Source: an uncultured Mycoplasmatota bacterium | Lineage (GTDB): Bacteria > Bacillota_I > Bacilli_A > RF39 > UBA660 | Length of the DNA stretch: 64,000 nt | Direction: 5' to 3' | NCBI GenBank assembly: GCA_900548695.1 | Contig: URLC01000001.1 | Location: 285,659-349,658 of the forward strand | Part shown: positions 1 to 7,879 of the stretch, in pieces | How the letters are laid out: every line of letters begins with the position of its first letter | Numbering within the stretch: the first letter of the stretch is position 1 | Notes under the pieces: generated by a model | What the model was told of the DNA's origin: nothing | Database searches by the model: none | The model's input: only the letters and a program-made list of their open reading frames with translations | Translations under genes and position numbers: made by a program

Positions 1-2
1 AT

Positions 3-1172
3 TTAAATGCTGCTAATATAGGAGTTAGTTGGTGGAGTCATGATGTTGCTGGAAATCATGGTGGAATTGAAGAGAGTGAACTTTATATTAGATATTTGGA
101 ACTTAGTGTATATTCTCCTATTTTACGATTTCATGGGGCTAGAGGTCCTTACTATAAAAGAGAACCATGGTTATGGGATGTAAAAACAGAAAATATTGCA
201 GCTGAGTATTTACGCCTTCGCCATAGATTGATTCCTTATTTATATACAGAAGCTTATAATTATACAAAGGCTGGCACACCACTCATTCAACCATTTTATT
301 ATAATTATCTTTGGGTTTATGATGATGATTTGTATAAAAATCAATACTATTTTGGTTCACAATTGTTAGTTTGTCCGATTTTAGATAAGAAAGATCCTAC
401 TATGAATCGTACTATTCATCGTTTCTTTATACCTGATGGTATTTGGTATGATTTTAAGACGGGAAAGAAATTTCCAGGTAATAAAAAATATATTTCTTTC
501 TTTAAAGAAGAGGATTATCCAGTATTTGCACATGCTGGTAGTATTATTCCACTTTCTAATAGAAGTGATTATAATAACATTGGTCTTCCTACTGATATGG
601 AAATTCAAATATTTCCTGGTGTTTCTAATACATATACTTTATATGAAGATGATGGTATTACTTCTTTGTATAAGGAAGGGTATTATTTGAAAACTTCTAT
701 TGACTATAATTATTTAAGAAATAATTATACAGTTATTATTAGAGCGATTGATGGTAAAACGGGTATTGTTCCTGATAAGAGAAATTATAAGCTAGTATTT
801 AGAAATACAAAGCAAGCTCAAGATGTGACGGCATACTATAATTCAAATAAAATACCAGTTACTTCATCTATTGATGGAAATGATTTTGTAGTTGAAATCA
901 AAGATTGTCCTACCGTTGGTCAGTTAACGGTTAGTTGTAAAGGTAGAGATATTGAAATCGATGCGGTTCGTTTAATTAATGATGATATTAATAGTATTTT
1001 AGTGGATTTACAGATTGAAACCTATTTAAAAGAAGATATTGCTAAAATTATGTTTGGTAAAGACACTATTAGTCATAAAAGAATAGCCATTAGAAAGTTA
1101 AAGAGTAGGGGACTTTCTAAAGAATATATTCAATTATTCTTGAGGTTATTAGAATATATTAGTGAATTTTAG
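3..1172 (+). CDS. Glycoside hydrolase family 31 (alpha-glucosidase-like), C-terminal part; 5' end outside window
   Basis: The reading frame is open from base 3, so the gene starts upstream and only about 390 C-terminal residues are seen. The visible part opens with the GH31 signature WWSHDVAGNHGG, followed by ELYIRYLE, a YSPILRFHG block and a PWLWD block, all typical of the end of the GH31 barrel. The nucleophile and acid/base aspartates of the family lie upstream of this signature and cannot be checked. Beta-rich C-terminal domains follow (YTLYEDDG motif). The last 80 or so residues form a charged helical tail. Family members hydrolyse alpha-linked glucosides or related sugars, and the substrate cannot be assigned from this fragment. 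The next gene begins 11 bases downstream, so the two are probably cotranscribed. There is no signal-peptide information. Confidence is high for the family and low for the substrate. Confidence 0.93.
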   Translation, partial: LNAANIGVSWWSHDVAGNHGGIEESELYIRYLELSVYSPILRFHGARGPYYKREPWLWDVKTENIAAEYLRLRHRLIPYLYTEAYNYTKAGTPLIQPFYYNYLWVYDDDLYKNQYYFGSQLLVCPILDKKDPTMNRTIHRFFIPDGIWYDFKTGKKFPGNKKYISFFKEEDYPVFAHAGSIIPLSNRSDYNNIGLPTDMEIQIFPGVSNTYTLYEDDGITSLYKEGYYLKTSIDYNYLRNNYTVIIRAIDGKTGIVPDKRNYKLVFRNTKQAQDVTAYYNSNKIPVTSSIDGNDFVVEIKDCPTVGQLTVSCKGRDIEIDAVRLINDDINSILVDLQIETYLKEDIAKIMFGKDTISHKRIAIRKLKSRGLSKEYIQLFLRLLEYISEF

Positions 1173-1183
1173 GGGGGATTTAT

Positions 1184-2086
1184 ATGATTTCAGGTAATCA
1201 ATTTCGTGAGTTGCAAAATTATGTTATTAAAAATTTTGATTATGAAAAAGATTATGATTATAATATAGCTATTAATGATTCTTTAATTTCACATTTAGTA
1301 TCTGGGGATTTAGATAATATCTTGTTTTCTGATGCTGATGAAAGTACCTTAAAACTGTTACATCAATATCAGTATTTATGTTTTTATGAGGGTGATTCGG
1401 AGCTTTGGATGGACTCTGTTGAAGATTATCATCAAATTGATGAGTCTTTGAATGCTTATCAAGTTTTGAATAATTTTATATTTTTATATTATGTTGCTAA
1501 AGATGGCGGCAAGGAAACGTTAGAACAATTGTCGAAATTTCAGGATTATGAGGGTTATAATGAAAGTTCGGTTATTGAGTATTTACGTAATACCTTTGGA
1601 AATGATACTCTTTTAGAACATGCTTTATTGATTATGGCTAATCCTTCTAGTTTATATTCTGTATTTACTGATTCACAAAAAGCAGAATTATTAACTTTTC
1701 CAGAGGGTACAGTTTATTTTTATGGAGAAAATGGTCCTGAACTTTCACATCCTTTACTACTATCTATGGAAATTTATAATCGTATGAAAGATAGTCCAAC
1801 AGATATTACATCTTTAGATGAATTTTCTAGTATGGCTTTAGAACTTAGACAAATCATGGGTGAATCACCTAATTTTTCGGAGACTGTACGAACGATGTCT
1901 GGTGATTATCATGAGGCAATTCGAAGAATTACTGGTGGTAAGCAACAAAGTGTGTATGAACTTTTTCGTGATTATAAAAATGATATGCCACAGTTGGGAT
2001 GGAGTATTGAGCAAAATGAATTAGTAAAAATGTTAAATACTCCTTATAGTCCGGTTTCTTCAGACAATTCTAAGGGAAAAAAATAA
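1184..2086 (+). CDS. Unknown acidic cytoplasmic protein, 300 aa
   Basis: I do not recognise this family. The ATG has a strong ribosome binding site (AGGGGGG, 6 bases upstream) and follows the GH31 gene by 11 bases, so the two probably form one operon. The protein is acidic and predicted mostly helical, with no signal peptide, membrane segment or Cys cluster. The first 130 residues are rich in Asp, Tyr and Leu. The C-terminal half has an Arg/Lys-containing stretch (MSGDYHEAIRRITGGKQQS) and a polar tail ending in Lys residues. Cotranscription with a sugar hydrolase gives no firm clue to function. The gene is real by RBS, codon use and length. Confidence 0.8.
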   Translation: MISGNQFRELQNYVIKNFDYEKDYDYNIAINDSLISHLVSGDLDNILFSDADESTLKLLHQYQYLCFYEGDSELWMDSVEDYHQIDESLNAYQVLNNFIFLYYVAKDGGKETLEQLSKFQDYEGYNESSVIEYLRNTFGNDTLLEHALLIMANPSSLYSVFTDSQKAELLTFPEGTVYFYGENGPELSHPLLLSMEIYNRMKDSPTDITSLDEFSSMALELRQIMGESPNFSETVRTMSGDYHEAIRRITGGKQQSVYELFRDYKNDMPQLGWSIEQNELVKMLNTPYSPVSSDNSKGKK

Positions 2087-2093
2087 AATATGC

Positions 2094-2122
2094 TTGTCAA
2101 AAAGAGAAAAATTTACTATACT
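2094..2122 (+). promoter_or_regulatory. Sigma-A promoter of the Leu T-box operon
   Basis: TTGTCA (2094-2099), a 17-base spacer and TATACT (2117-2122). It sits just before the T-box leader, so transcription should begin near 2129. Confidence 0.75.
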
Positions 2123-2124
2123 AG

Positions 2125-2338
2125 TAACATATTGAAATATTGCTAGTAGTAGTAGTGTAGTTTCTTATTTCTAGAGAGTTTATGGTTGGTGAAAGTAAAC
2201 AATAAGTGCTATATGAACTTGATTGGCTGATAGTATTTAGGGTTAGACCTTTATCTCAATAAAGCTGCGTAGTAGAACTACGAAGTAAGGTGGTACCGCG
2301 AAGATTCGTCCTTATAGTTGTATAGGGGCGTTTTTTTT
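2125..2338 (+). ncRNA. T-box leader (leucine), upstream of leuS
   Basis: This is a tRNA-sensing T-box riboswitch. Stem I contains AGAGAGTTTATGGTTGGTGAAAG. The T-box antiterminator sequence AAGGTGGTACCGCG lies at 2287-2300. A terminator hairpin, CGTCCTTATA / TATAGGGGCG followed by eight T (2307-2338), competes with the antiterminator. In the specifier loop (ATGAACTTGATT) both possible triplets encode leucine: CTT (2218-2220) or TTG (2219-2221). This fits the downstream leucyl-tRNA synthetase. Uncharged tRNA-Leu should stabilise the antiterminator and allow expression of the 118-aa membrane protein and leuS. Confidence 0.93.
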
Positions 2339-2351
2339 ATAGGAGGATTTT

Positions 2352-2708
2352 ATGTTTCAGGAGTTTATTTTATTTACTATGTGTTTTTTTGTAGTGTTAG
2401 TGGTATATGAAATTTTTATTGTTAGGAAAACTAAAAAGGATAAGAACAAAAAAAAACCTATGGAAGTTAGATACTTAATTACTAGGTATCATTTAAATAT
2501 GCAAAAAGTGGATTATCCACAATTGTTACAAATTGTTGCTTTAGTATCATCGTTTGATATTGCACTTATAGTTTCTTTAGCGATGATTGTTGATTCCTAT
2601 TTATGGCAACTTCTTTTGGTTTTAATACTAGTTTTACCTGTTATTGTTGTTAGTTATCATTTTGTTGGGATATTTTATAGAAAGAGAGGAATGACGAAGA
2701 ATGTATAA
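2352..2708 (+). CDS. Small membrane protein in the Leu T-box operon, 118 aa
   Basis: The family is not recognised. It follows an AGGAGG ribosome binding site. A hydrophobic N-terminal helix (about residues 5-24) is followed by a strongly basic patch (RKTKKDKNKKKP), a soluble stretch, and then two hydrophobic segments (about 62-82 and 86-106) ending in a basic tail. The topology suggests about three membrane helices with a short cytosolic loop. The last codons overlap the start of leuS by 8 bases, so the two are translationally coupled and both are under the Leu T-box. Coupling suggests a link with leucine or aminoacylation, but a passenger role is equally possible. Confidence 0.8.
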   Translation: MFQEFILFTMCFFVVLVVYEIFIVRKTKKDKNKKKPMEVRYLITRYHLNMQKVDYPQLLQIVALVSSFDIALIVSLAMIVDSYLWQLLLVLILVLPVIVVSYHFVGIFYRKRGMTKNV

Positions 2709-5514
2709 TTTTAGTAAAATAGAGGAAAAATGGAGAAAATATTGGGAAGATAATGATACTTTTCATACTGATGTTTGGGATTTTAGTAAGCCTAAGTTTT
2801 ATGCTTTAGATATGTTTCCTTATCCTTCTGGAGTAGGACTACATGCAGGACATGCTGAAGGGTATACTGCTACTGATATTATTTCTCGAATGAAGAGAAT
2901 GCAAGGATATAATGTATTGCATCCGATGGGCTATGATTCTTTTGGGTTACCAGCAGAACAGTATGCTGTAACTACTGGTAATCATCCTAATGGATTTACA
3001 CAAAAAAATATTGAAACTTTTAGTAATCAGTTAAAAGCTATTGGTTTTGATTATGATTGGTCTAAAACTTTACAAACAAGTGATCCTAAATTTTATAAAT
3101 GGACACAATGGATTTTTAAACAATTATATAATGATGGTTATGCTAAATATATTGATATGCCAGTTAACTGGTGTGAAGAACTTGGGACTGTATTATCTAA
3201 TGATGAAGTAATTGATGGTAAAAGTGAACGTGGTGGATTTCCTGTTGTTAGAAAGAATATGAAACAATGGGTTATTGATCAAGCTGCTTTTGCTGAAAAA
3301 TTACTTGCTGGGCTTGATGAACTTGACTGGCCTGAGTCTACTAAGGAAATGCAAAGAAATTGGATTGGCAAATCCATTGGAGCGCAGGTTATTTTTAAAG
3401 TGGCTGGTACTTCAGAAGAATTTAAAGTTTTTACTACTCGTTGTGATACTTTATTTGGAGCTACTTATTGTGTTATGGCCCCAGAACATGAGCTTGTTGA
3501 TAAAATTACAACAGCTTCACAGAAAGAAGCAGTAGATTCTTATAAGAGAGTATGTGCTACTAAAAGTGATTTAGAAAGAACAGAACTTAATAAAGAAAAA
3601 ACGGGTGTTTTTACTGGTTGTTATGCGGTTAATCCAGTTAATAATAAAGAAATTCCAATCTATATTTCGGATTACGTTTTAGCAAGTTATGGTACTGGTG
3701 CTATTATGGCGGTTCCAGCACATGATGATCGTGATTTTGAATTTGCAACTAAGTTTAATATTCCAATTATTCAAGTGTTAGAAGAAGTTACTGGTAAAAA
3801 ACATGATGATGAGTCTAAAAAAGAGTCTATTGTGGCTATTGTATATGATAAAGAAGAAGATAAGTACTTAACCGTTAATTGGAAAGAAAATGGTGGTCGT
3901 CTATTTATTGGTGGAACTAGAAAAGAAAATGAGTCTGCGGTAGATTGTGCTATTCGTGAGGTTTTAGAAGAAACTGGGTATACTGATATCGAACTTGTAT
4001 GTGAGGATTTTAAAATTAATCATCATTATTATGCTTATAATAAAGATAAATACTTTAATATTGAGGCTACTCCATTATTGTTTGCACTTAAGAGTAAGAA
4101 ACAAGATTCTCAAAATTTAGAGGAAGATGAAAGTTTTACTGTTGAATGGGTAGATAAGTCTACTATTTTAAAAGAAATCAAGGATGAATTACATTTGAAA
4201 TCGTTTGAATATGTTTTAAATCCACGTGCGATGTCAGGTGATGGTATTCATATTAATTCAGATTTTTTAAATGGTTTAAATAAAGAAGATGCTATTGACA
4301 AAATGATAGATTGGCTTACTGAGCATAATTGTGGTTCTAAGCAAGTGAATTATCGCATGAGAGAGTGGATTTTTGCTAGACAAAGATATTGGGGAGAACC
4401 AATGCCAGTTGTTTATTTAGAAAATGGGGATATTCATATTTTAGATGATGATGAGTTACCACTTATTTTACCTGAGCTTGATGATTATAAAGGTCATGGT
4501 GGTAAGGCTCCACTTGAAAATGCCAGTGATTGGAAACAATATAGTCATAATGGTTTGAAAGGGGTTCGAGAAACTTCTACTATGCCTGGTTCGGCTGGCT
4601 CATCTTGGTATTATTTAAGATATATTGATCCAGAAAATAATGACTTTTTTGCTAATCAAGAGCTATTGAAACACTGGATGCCAGTTGATTTATATATTGG
4701 AGGACCAGAGCATGTTGTTGGTCATTTGATGTATTCTAGAATTTGGAATAATTATTTATATGATAAGGGATTATCTCCTGTTAAAGAACCATTTAAAAAA
4801 CTAGTTCATCAGGGAATGATTTTAGGGGCTAATGGTATTAAGATGGGTAAACGTTATCCTGAGTTTGCAATTGATCCACTTGATATTGTTCGTGATTATG
4901 GAGCTGATACTTTAAGGCTTTATGAAATGTTTATGGGTCCACTTGAAGCTTCTAAACCTTGGAGTCAACAAGGAGTTGAAGGTGCTCAAAAATTTTTGGA
5001 TAGAATTTATCGTTTATATGAATCAGAAAAACTTCAAGATACAGAAAATAAAAATCTTGAAAAGATTTATCATCAAACTGTTAAAAAGGTAACTGATGAT
5101 TTTGAAACACTTAATTTTAATACTGCAATTAGTCAAATGATGATATTTATCAATGCAGTTTATAAAGAAGAAATATTTCCTAAAGAATATGCTGAAGGAT
5201 TTGTTAAATTGTTAAATCCTGTTGCTCCTCATATTTCTGAAGAGATTTGGGAAATGTTAGGTCATCATGGTACTATGGCTTATGAAGCTTGGCCTACTTA
5301 TGACGCATCTAAATTGGTTGAAAATACTAAAGAGATAGCAGTTCAGGTAAATGGTAAGGTTCGGGCTACTATAACTATCTCTGTTGATGAAGATGAGGAA
5401 ATTATTAAAGAGAAAGCATTGGATGCTGAGAATGTTAAGCGTCATACGGATGGCAAAGAGATTATAAAAGTAATCGTTATAAAAGGTAAAATTGTTAATA
5501 TCGTGGTTAAATAA
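2701..5514 (+). CDS. leuS: Leucyl-tRNA synthetase with an internal Nudix domain, 937 aa
   Basis: This is a class Ia synthetase that charges tRNA-Leu. Visible marks are the HIGH-type motif HAGH (48-51), the CP1 editing domain with its Thr-rich strip (TTRCDT, 245-250) and the AHDDRDFEF block (340-348), WIFARQRYWG, and the tRNA-binding C-terminus (VNGKVRATI). The KMSKS loop reads KMGKR (714-718). About 150 residues (361-510), between the CP1 editing block and the following SGDGIHINSDFLNGL segment, form an extra domain with a complete Nudix box: G405, E411, R419, E420, E423, E424 and G426. Without it the length would be about 788, near the usual 800-810 for Bacilli. The frame is continuous, so this is a genuine fusion. 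The gene overlaps the preceding membrane-protein gene by 8 bases and is under the Leu T-box. The catalytic role of the Nudix part is unknown. Confidence 0.97.
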   Translation: MYNFSKIEEKWRKYWEDNDTFHTDVWDFSKPKFYALDMFPYPSGVGLHAGHAEGYTATDIISRMKRMQGYNVLHPMGYDSFGLPAEQYAVTTGNHPNGFTQKNIETFSNQLKAIGFDYDWSKTLQTSDPKFYKWTQWIFKQLYNDGYAKYIDMPVNWCEELGTVLSNDEVIDGKSERGGFPVVRKNMKQWVIDQAAFAEKLLAGLDELDWPESTKEMQRNWIGKSIGAQVIFKVAGTSEEFKVFTTRCDTLFGATYCVMAPEHELVDKITTASQKEAVDSYKRVCATKSDLERTELNKEKTGVFTGCYAVNPVNNKEIPIYISDYVLASYGTGAIMAVPAHDDRDFEFATKFNIPIIQVLEEVTGKKHDDESKKESIVAIVYDKEEDKYLTVNWKENGGRLFIGGTRKENESAVDCAIREVLEETGYTDIELVCEDFKINHHYYAYNKDKYFNIEATPLLFALKSKKQDSQNLEEDESFTVEWVDKSTILKEIKDELHLKSFEYVLNPRAMSGDGIHINSDFLNGLNKEDAIDKMIDWLTEHNCGSKQVNYRMREWIFARQRYWGEPMPVVYLENGDIHILDDDELPLILPELDDYKGHGGKAPLENASDWKQYSHNGLKGVRETSTMPGSAGSSWYYLRYIDPENNDFFANQELLKHWMPVDLYIGGPEHVVGHLMYSRIWNNYLYDKGLSPVKEPFKKLVHQGMILGANGIKMGKRYPEFAIDPLDIVRDYGADTLRLYEMFMGPLEASKPWSQQGVEGAQKFLDRIYRLYESEKLQDTENKNLEKIYHQTVKKVTDDFETLNFNTAISQMMIFINAVYKEEIFPKEYAEGFVKLLNPVAPHISEEIWEMLGHHGTMAYEAWPTYDASKLVENTKEIAVQVNGKVRATITISVDEDEEIIKEKALDAENVKRHTDGKEIIKVIVIKGKIVNIVVK

Positions 5515-5580
5515 TAAATTATTATAAAAAAATACAAAAGTATCTTACTTTTGTTCTAAAAAATGATTTTTTATTACTAA

Positions 5581-5623
5581 AAAAAGAGGTAATGATATTC
5601 GCTTGGATATCATCTCTTTTTTT
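5581..5623 (+). terminator. Rho-independent terminator after leuS
   Basis: A hairpin pairs ATGATAT with ATATCAT and GAG with CTC (3-base bulge), and is followed by seven T. Confidence 0.8.
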
Positions 5624-5705
5624 GGAAATTTATTTTAATGGTTAATACGTTTTATATAGTTAAGTAAAATATTTTACTTTGTTCATTTATGTGGTTAATT
5701 ATAAA

Positions 5706-5734
5706 TTGACATTTTAAATTTAATATGTTATAAT
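5706..5734 (+). promoter_or_regulatory. Consensus sigma-A promoter
   Basis: TTGACA (5706-5711), a 17-base spacer and TATAAT (5729-5734), both perfect matches. It drives the unknown 314-aa gene and the PHP gene that overlaps it. Confidence 0.88.
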
Positions 5735-5759
5735 CTATACACATTTAGAGGGGGATGTT

Positions 5760-6704
5760 ATGAATATTTGTATTCAAGCCGCAGAGGCATCAACTCGTTT
5801 TGAAAAAAATAATTCAGAGTTGAAACGTTTATATTTAATAAAAAATATTGATACAATTAATACTATTATGGGAATGGCTCCTGGTTATTGTGGTTCTTTT
5901 GGTACAGGTTATCCTTTTTATGCATTGAATTCTGAACTAGAGGGGCAATTACCAATTATTGATGAGCAAATACGTTATAATGAGGAGTTATTTAAAGAAG
6001 CTCAACAATTAGGTACAACTTGGGTTTGTGCAAAATGCTTATCTACAACAGGACAAAATATGCCTGATTTGAAACAGATTTGTAAGCCATGTCCTCAATT
6101 GACAGATTCATTGAAGCCTAGAAAGGTTATTAATAGGTTGCCGGATGTTGATATGTGGATGGTGTGCGCTGATAGTGAAGTAGAATCAGCAAAAACTGCA
6201 TTATCTAAATTGTTTGATTCTTTTAATATGCATACTTCAGATGTTGATCCTGTTCAAACAATTAAAGATGTTACAGAAATTTCTATCGATATACAAAATG
6301 GAAAGATGCCTACGAAATTACTTCCTTTAGATATTCATATTATTGAATATTCAACTTTAAGTAATTTGTTTAATCAAATTCCATTTGTTTTACAAAAATC
6401 TATGGAAGAAAATAATGTTCCATATCTTCCTATTCATCCAACATCATTAAGAAAAAAATGGCAACATGATGATGTTGCATACAATTTTGTGTTAGATTTT
6501 TTATATACTATGACGCCATTTTCTTTTGAGGAGAACTTAGATCGTAAGTTGGATTTTACTAGAGGAATTATTTCTCAAGTTTTTGATAATGATCAATTAA
6601 CAGCTTTTCTACATTCTGTTGCTCCGGCATCTGTTGAAAGAAGATTTCAAACTCCTCAATTACAAAAAACATATGAAAGAAGGATTGAATCATGGAGAAA
6701 ATAA
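5760..6704 (+). CDS. Unknown protein with two CxxC pairs, 314 aa
   Basis: I do not recognise this family. The start ATG follows GAGGGGGATGTT and lies 25 bases after a consensus promoter, so expression is probably constitutive and strong. Residues near 89-117 contain CAKC followed by CKPC, a spacing that could bind zinc or an Fe-S cluster. The sequence around it (WVCAKCLS, ICKPCPQ) looks like a treble-clef or zinc-ribbon insertion. The rest is mixed alpha/beta with no membrane segment. The last 13 bases overlap the PHP phosphoesterase gene, indicating translational coupling and perhaps a shared nucleotide-related pathway (inference). Confidence 0.82.
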   Translation: MNICIQAAEASTRFEKNNSELKRLYLIKNIDTINTIMGMAPGYCGSFGTGYPFYALNSELEGQLPIIDEQIRYNEELFKEAQQLGTTWVCAKCLSTTGQNMPDLKQICKPCPQLTDSLKPRKVINRLPDVDMWMVCADSEVESAKTALSKLFDSFNMHTSDVDPVQTIKDVTEISIDIQNGKMPTKLLPLDIHIIEYSTLSNLFNQIPFVLQKSMEENNVPYLPIHPTSLRKKWQHDDVAYNFVLDFLYTMTPFSFEENLDRKLDFTRGIISQVFDNDQLTAFLHSVAPASVERRFQTPQLQKTYERRIESWRK

Positions 6705-7585
6705 TTGACTTACACATTCATACAAATTGTTCTGATGGAGACTTATCTCCTAAGCAGGTTATCGATGAAGCTTTAAAAAATGGTGTTAGTGTTGTTGCAA
6801 TTGCTGATCATGATACGATAGATGCTTATGATGATGAGTTATTTCAATATGCAAAGGATAAAAATATTAAAATTATTCCTGCTGTTGAAATTTCTACTAA
6901 GAATAAAAAATGTGGCTTTCATGTTTTAGGCTATAATTTTGATATGAAAAATAACGAGTTAGTACAAAAATTATTTGAATTAAGAAATGCTAGACATGAT
7001 TATTTATATAATGTGTCTGTTAAGTTAAATGATTTAGGATATAAAGTAAATGTTGAAGACCTTGATAAGATTGAAGCTGTTACAAAGGCACATATTTATT
7101 TTGATATTATAAATAATCCTGATAATCATGAATCTTTATTAAAAACTTTTGGACATATTCCTGATAAGGGAGAGTTTATTGAGAGTATTATGAATGAAGG
7201 CTGTCCTGCATACGTTAAAAAAGCAACTATTACTCCAGTTGAAGCATCTAAGTTAATACATAATGCTGGTGGAAAAGTTATTTTAGCTCATCCTGTTGCT
7301 TATAAATATGAAGATAACTTTATGGCTGAAGATGTTTTAAAATTAGTGCAAGATATGCAGGCTGATGGAATTGAAGCTAATTATGTTTATGTTGATAAAG
7401 ATAATCATAAAATAAATGACAGTGCTTTTTGGAATCAATTTGCTAAGGAACATAATTTAAAGACTACAATTGGTTCTGATTTTCACAATAAAGATGGATT
7501 ACATCCTGTTATTGGACTTCTTGGTGAAAACATTACTATACTTGAAAATTATATTGATGGTCTTCTAGATTGGTTATTGAGTTAA
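6692..7585 (+). CDS. PHP-domain phosphoesterase (TrpH/YciV-like), 297 aa
   Basis: The N-terminal PHP domain shows all four metal-binding motifs: DLHIHTNCSDG (near residue 6), AIADHDTID (near 38), PAVEIST, and the late HP and GSDFH motifs (AHPV near 204; TIGSDFHNK near 260). Proteins with this layout are metal-dependent phosphatases or 5'-3' exonucleases of the RNase AM / 3',5'-nucleoside bisphosphate phosphatase group. That activity fits the sequence but is family inference. The length of 297 is normal. The ATG lies inside the preceding unknown gene (13-base overlap). A strong hairpin terminator follows within 10 bases of the stop. Confidence 0.9.
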   Translation: MEKIIDLHIHTNCSDGDLSPKQVIDEALKNGVSVVAIADHDTIDAYDDELFQYAKDKNIKIIPAVEISTKNKKCGFHVLGYNFDMKNNELVQKLFELRNARHDYLYNVSVKLNDLGYKVNVEDLDKIEAVTKAHIYFDIINNPDNHESLLKTFGHIPDKGEFIESIMNEGCPAYVKKATITPVEASKLIHNAGGKVILAHPVAYKYEDNFMAEDVLKLVQDMQADGIEANYVYVDKDNHKINDSAFWNQFAKEHNLKTTIGSDFHNKDGLHPVIGLLGENITILENYIDGLLDWLLS

Positions 7586-7593
7586 TGTTTACT

Positions 7594-7626
7594 AGTTTTC
7601 AACAAATTTTGTTGAAAACTTTTTTT
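7594..7626 (+). terminator. Terminator after the PHP gene
   Basis: A perfect 10-bp stem, AGTTTTCAAC / GTTGAAAACT, with a 7-base loop and a run of T. Confidence 0.88.
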
Positions 7627-7647
7627 ATAGTTATTTTAGGTGATATT

Positions 7648-7818
7648 ATGAAAGTGAAAATTTTTGATGAAGAAGATGAAAAGGATTTAGAAGCTGATAT
7701 TAATGAATTTTTGGAGGATTTAGAAGGAGAAGTTGTTGATATAAAGTACCAAGTTGGAGTTGGAGTTTTTAGTGAAGAACAAGTGTTTTGTTTTTCAGCG
7801 ATGGTAGTTTATTATTAG
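7648..7818 (+). CDS. Cse60-like small sporulation protein, 56 aa
   Basis: The start is set at the ATG at 7648, preceded by TTTTAGGTGATATT, the usual RBS form in this genome. The longer frame upstream runs through the terminator and is not real. The acidic protein begins MKVKIFDEEDEKDLE and carries IDIKYQVGVGV and QVFCFSAMVVYY-type segments, which I recognise as the pattern of the sporulation protein Cse60 family. In Bacillus subtilis, cse60 is a forespore/mother-cell-era gene of unknown biochemical function. The gene stands alone between two terminators. Family assignment is from memory of the pattern and is moderately sure. Confidence 0.75.
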   Translation: MKVKIFDEEDEKDLEADINEFLEDLEGEVVDIKYQVGVGVFSEEQVFCFSAMVVYY

Positions 7819-7845
7819 GAAAAGAGAAATCTTTTTCTTTTTTTT
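7818..7845 (+). terminator. Terminator after the Cse60-like gene
   Basis: GGAAAAGA pairs with TCTTTTTC around a GAAA tetraloop, followed by a T-rich run. It overlaps the stop codon. Confidence 0.65.
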
Positions 7846-7879
7846 CTTTTATGGTATGATGTTAATAGAGGAGGAAGCT

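Noticed and set aside
2701..5514. Two genes (leuS and a separate Nudix hydrolase) split by a frameshift
   Set aside because: The frame is continuous and the Nudix part sits inside the CP1 region, with synthetase sequence on both sides.
7570..7647. N-terminal extension of the Cse60-like ORF
   Set aside because: The extension runs through a hairpin terminator and the end of the PHP gene; the ATG at 7648 has the RBS.
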